Shown: positions 5,487 through 5,770 of the stretch, piece after piece
Numbering within the stretch: the stretch's first letter is position 1
Layout of the letters: every line of letters starts with the position of its first letter
Assembly (NCBI GenBank): GCA_916049935.1
Contig: CAJZJI010000062.1
Location: 1-5,770 of the forward strand
Reading direction: 5' to 3'
Source: an uncultured Streptococcus sp.
GTDB taxonomy: Bacteria > Bacillota > Bacilli > Lactobacillales > Aerococcaceae
Length of the DNA: 5,770 nucleotides
The notes under the pieces: model-generated
What the model saw: the letters and a program-made list of their open reading frames with translations, nothing else
Told to the model about the DNA's origin: nothing
Database searches by the model: none
Position numbers and translations under genes: made by a program

Positions 5487-5770
5487 TTAGCTTTGTGGAG
5501 CTGCTACTTTGATTTCAGCAGTGTCCCCTTTTTGAGCTGCTTCGATTAATTTGTTTGCATATTCAACAAATGAAGTATGAGCATTAGTTGCACCTGAAAC
5601 AACTTCAACGTCTGAAGGGTTTTGTTTAGCAACTAAACCTTCGTTGTAAGCTTTGAAGTATTCTGCTGGGCCAGTACCCACTTTATCTTTCATTGCTTTT
5701 TCGTATTCTGCGTTAGCTGATTTACGTTCACCTTTATCGTTTAAGTTGTCATAATCAGATTTAGTGATTT
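5487..5770 (-). CDS. pplA: FMN-binding domain protein, PplA-like (C-terminal part)
   Basis: The gene runs off the right edge, so only its last 93 residues are seen; the frame stays open to the window end, so the ATG at 5693 is internal. The fragment is an FMN_bind domain: a lead with YDNLNDKGERKSANAEYEK, then KVGTGPAEYF, then VEVVSGATNAHTSFVEYANKL, where SGAT (5597-5586) is the site at which ApbE enzymes attach FMN to the threonine. A short alanine-rich tail ends the protein. In Listeria and relatives PplA is a surface lipoprotein with such domains that passes electrons from quinone to extracellular acceptors. Followed by apbE (its likely modifying enzyme) and the prenyltransferase, the same order as in those loci. 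The signal peptide and any further FMN domain lie outside the window. The residue three before the SGAT serine is Glu, where the usual motif has Asp. Confidence 0.88.
   Translation of the reverse strand, partial: ITKSDYDNLNDKGERKSANAEYEKAMKDKVGTGPAEYFKAYNEGLVAKQNPSDVEVVSGATNAHTSFVEYANKLIEAAQKGDTAEIKVAAPQS

Noticed and set aside
1..5770. CRISPR array, tRNA, rRNA or insertion sequence
   Set aside because: No regularly spaced direct repeats, no cloverleaf or rRNA-like stretches and no transposase or terminal repeats were seen.

Overview
The window looks like chromosomal DNA of a low-GC Gram-positive bacterium, most likely an order Lactobacillales member of the Carnobacteriaceae/Aerococcaceae/Enterococcaceae type. 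This rests on AT-rich intergenic DNA, strong AAGGAGG-type ribosome binding sites, a Firmicutes-style rpmG-secE-nusG block, and a lipoprotein ApbE plus FMN-binding lipoprotein as in flavin-based extracellular electron transfer (EET) loci. The species cannot be named from the sequence alone. Every gene I can support lies on the minus strand, so transcription runs from high to low coordinates.

Right part (about 3300-5770): the tail end of an EET locus. In order of transcription it holds the C-terminal part of an FMN-binding, PplA-like protein cut by the window edge, a clear terminator, an ApbE/FmnB flavin transferase lipoprotein, and a UbiA-superfamily prenyltransferase (MenA/DmkA type) that overlaps apbE by one base. 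In the known Listeria pathway, ApbE/FmnB attaches FMN covalently to PplA on the outer face of the membrane, and DmkA makes the demethylmenaquinone that carries electrons to it. The remaining EET genes (ndh2, eetA, eetB) would be expected upstream, beyond the right edge, but are not seen here.

Middle part (about 970-3295): a strong consensus promoter (TTGACA, 17 bases, TATTAT) drives rpmG (bL33) and secE. A symmetric 11-bp hairpin, preceded by a possible extended -10, separates secE from nusG. pepT follows nusG with one base between stop and start, and its stop codon lies inside its own terminator hairpin. This unit joins translation, protein secretion, transcription elongation and peptide breakdown.

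Left part (1-970): a distinctly AT-rich single gene for a membrane zinc metallopeptidase of the YugP type, with its own extended -10 promoter and hairpins on both sides. Left of it are about 270 bases without a convincing gene, containing a terminator that pairs best as plus-strand RNA, a 21-bp operator-like dyad and a possible minus-strand promoter.

Most of the window is ordinary housekeeping DNA. The points most worth a second look are a full flavinylation-type motif (DTVSGAS) in the lipoprotein linker of ApbE itself, the leader hairpin of nusG, and the divergent AT-rich YugP-like gene.
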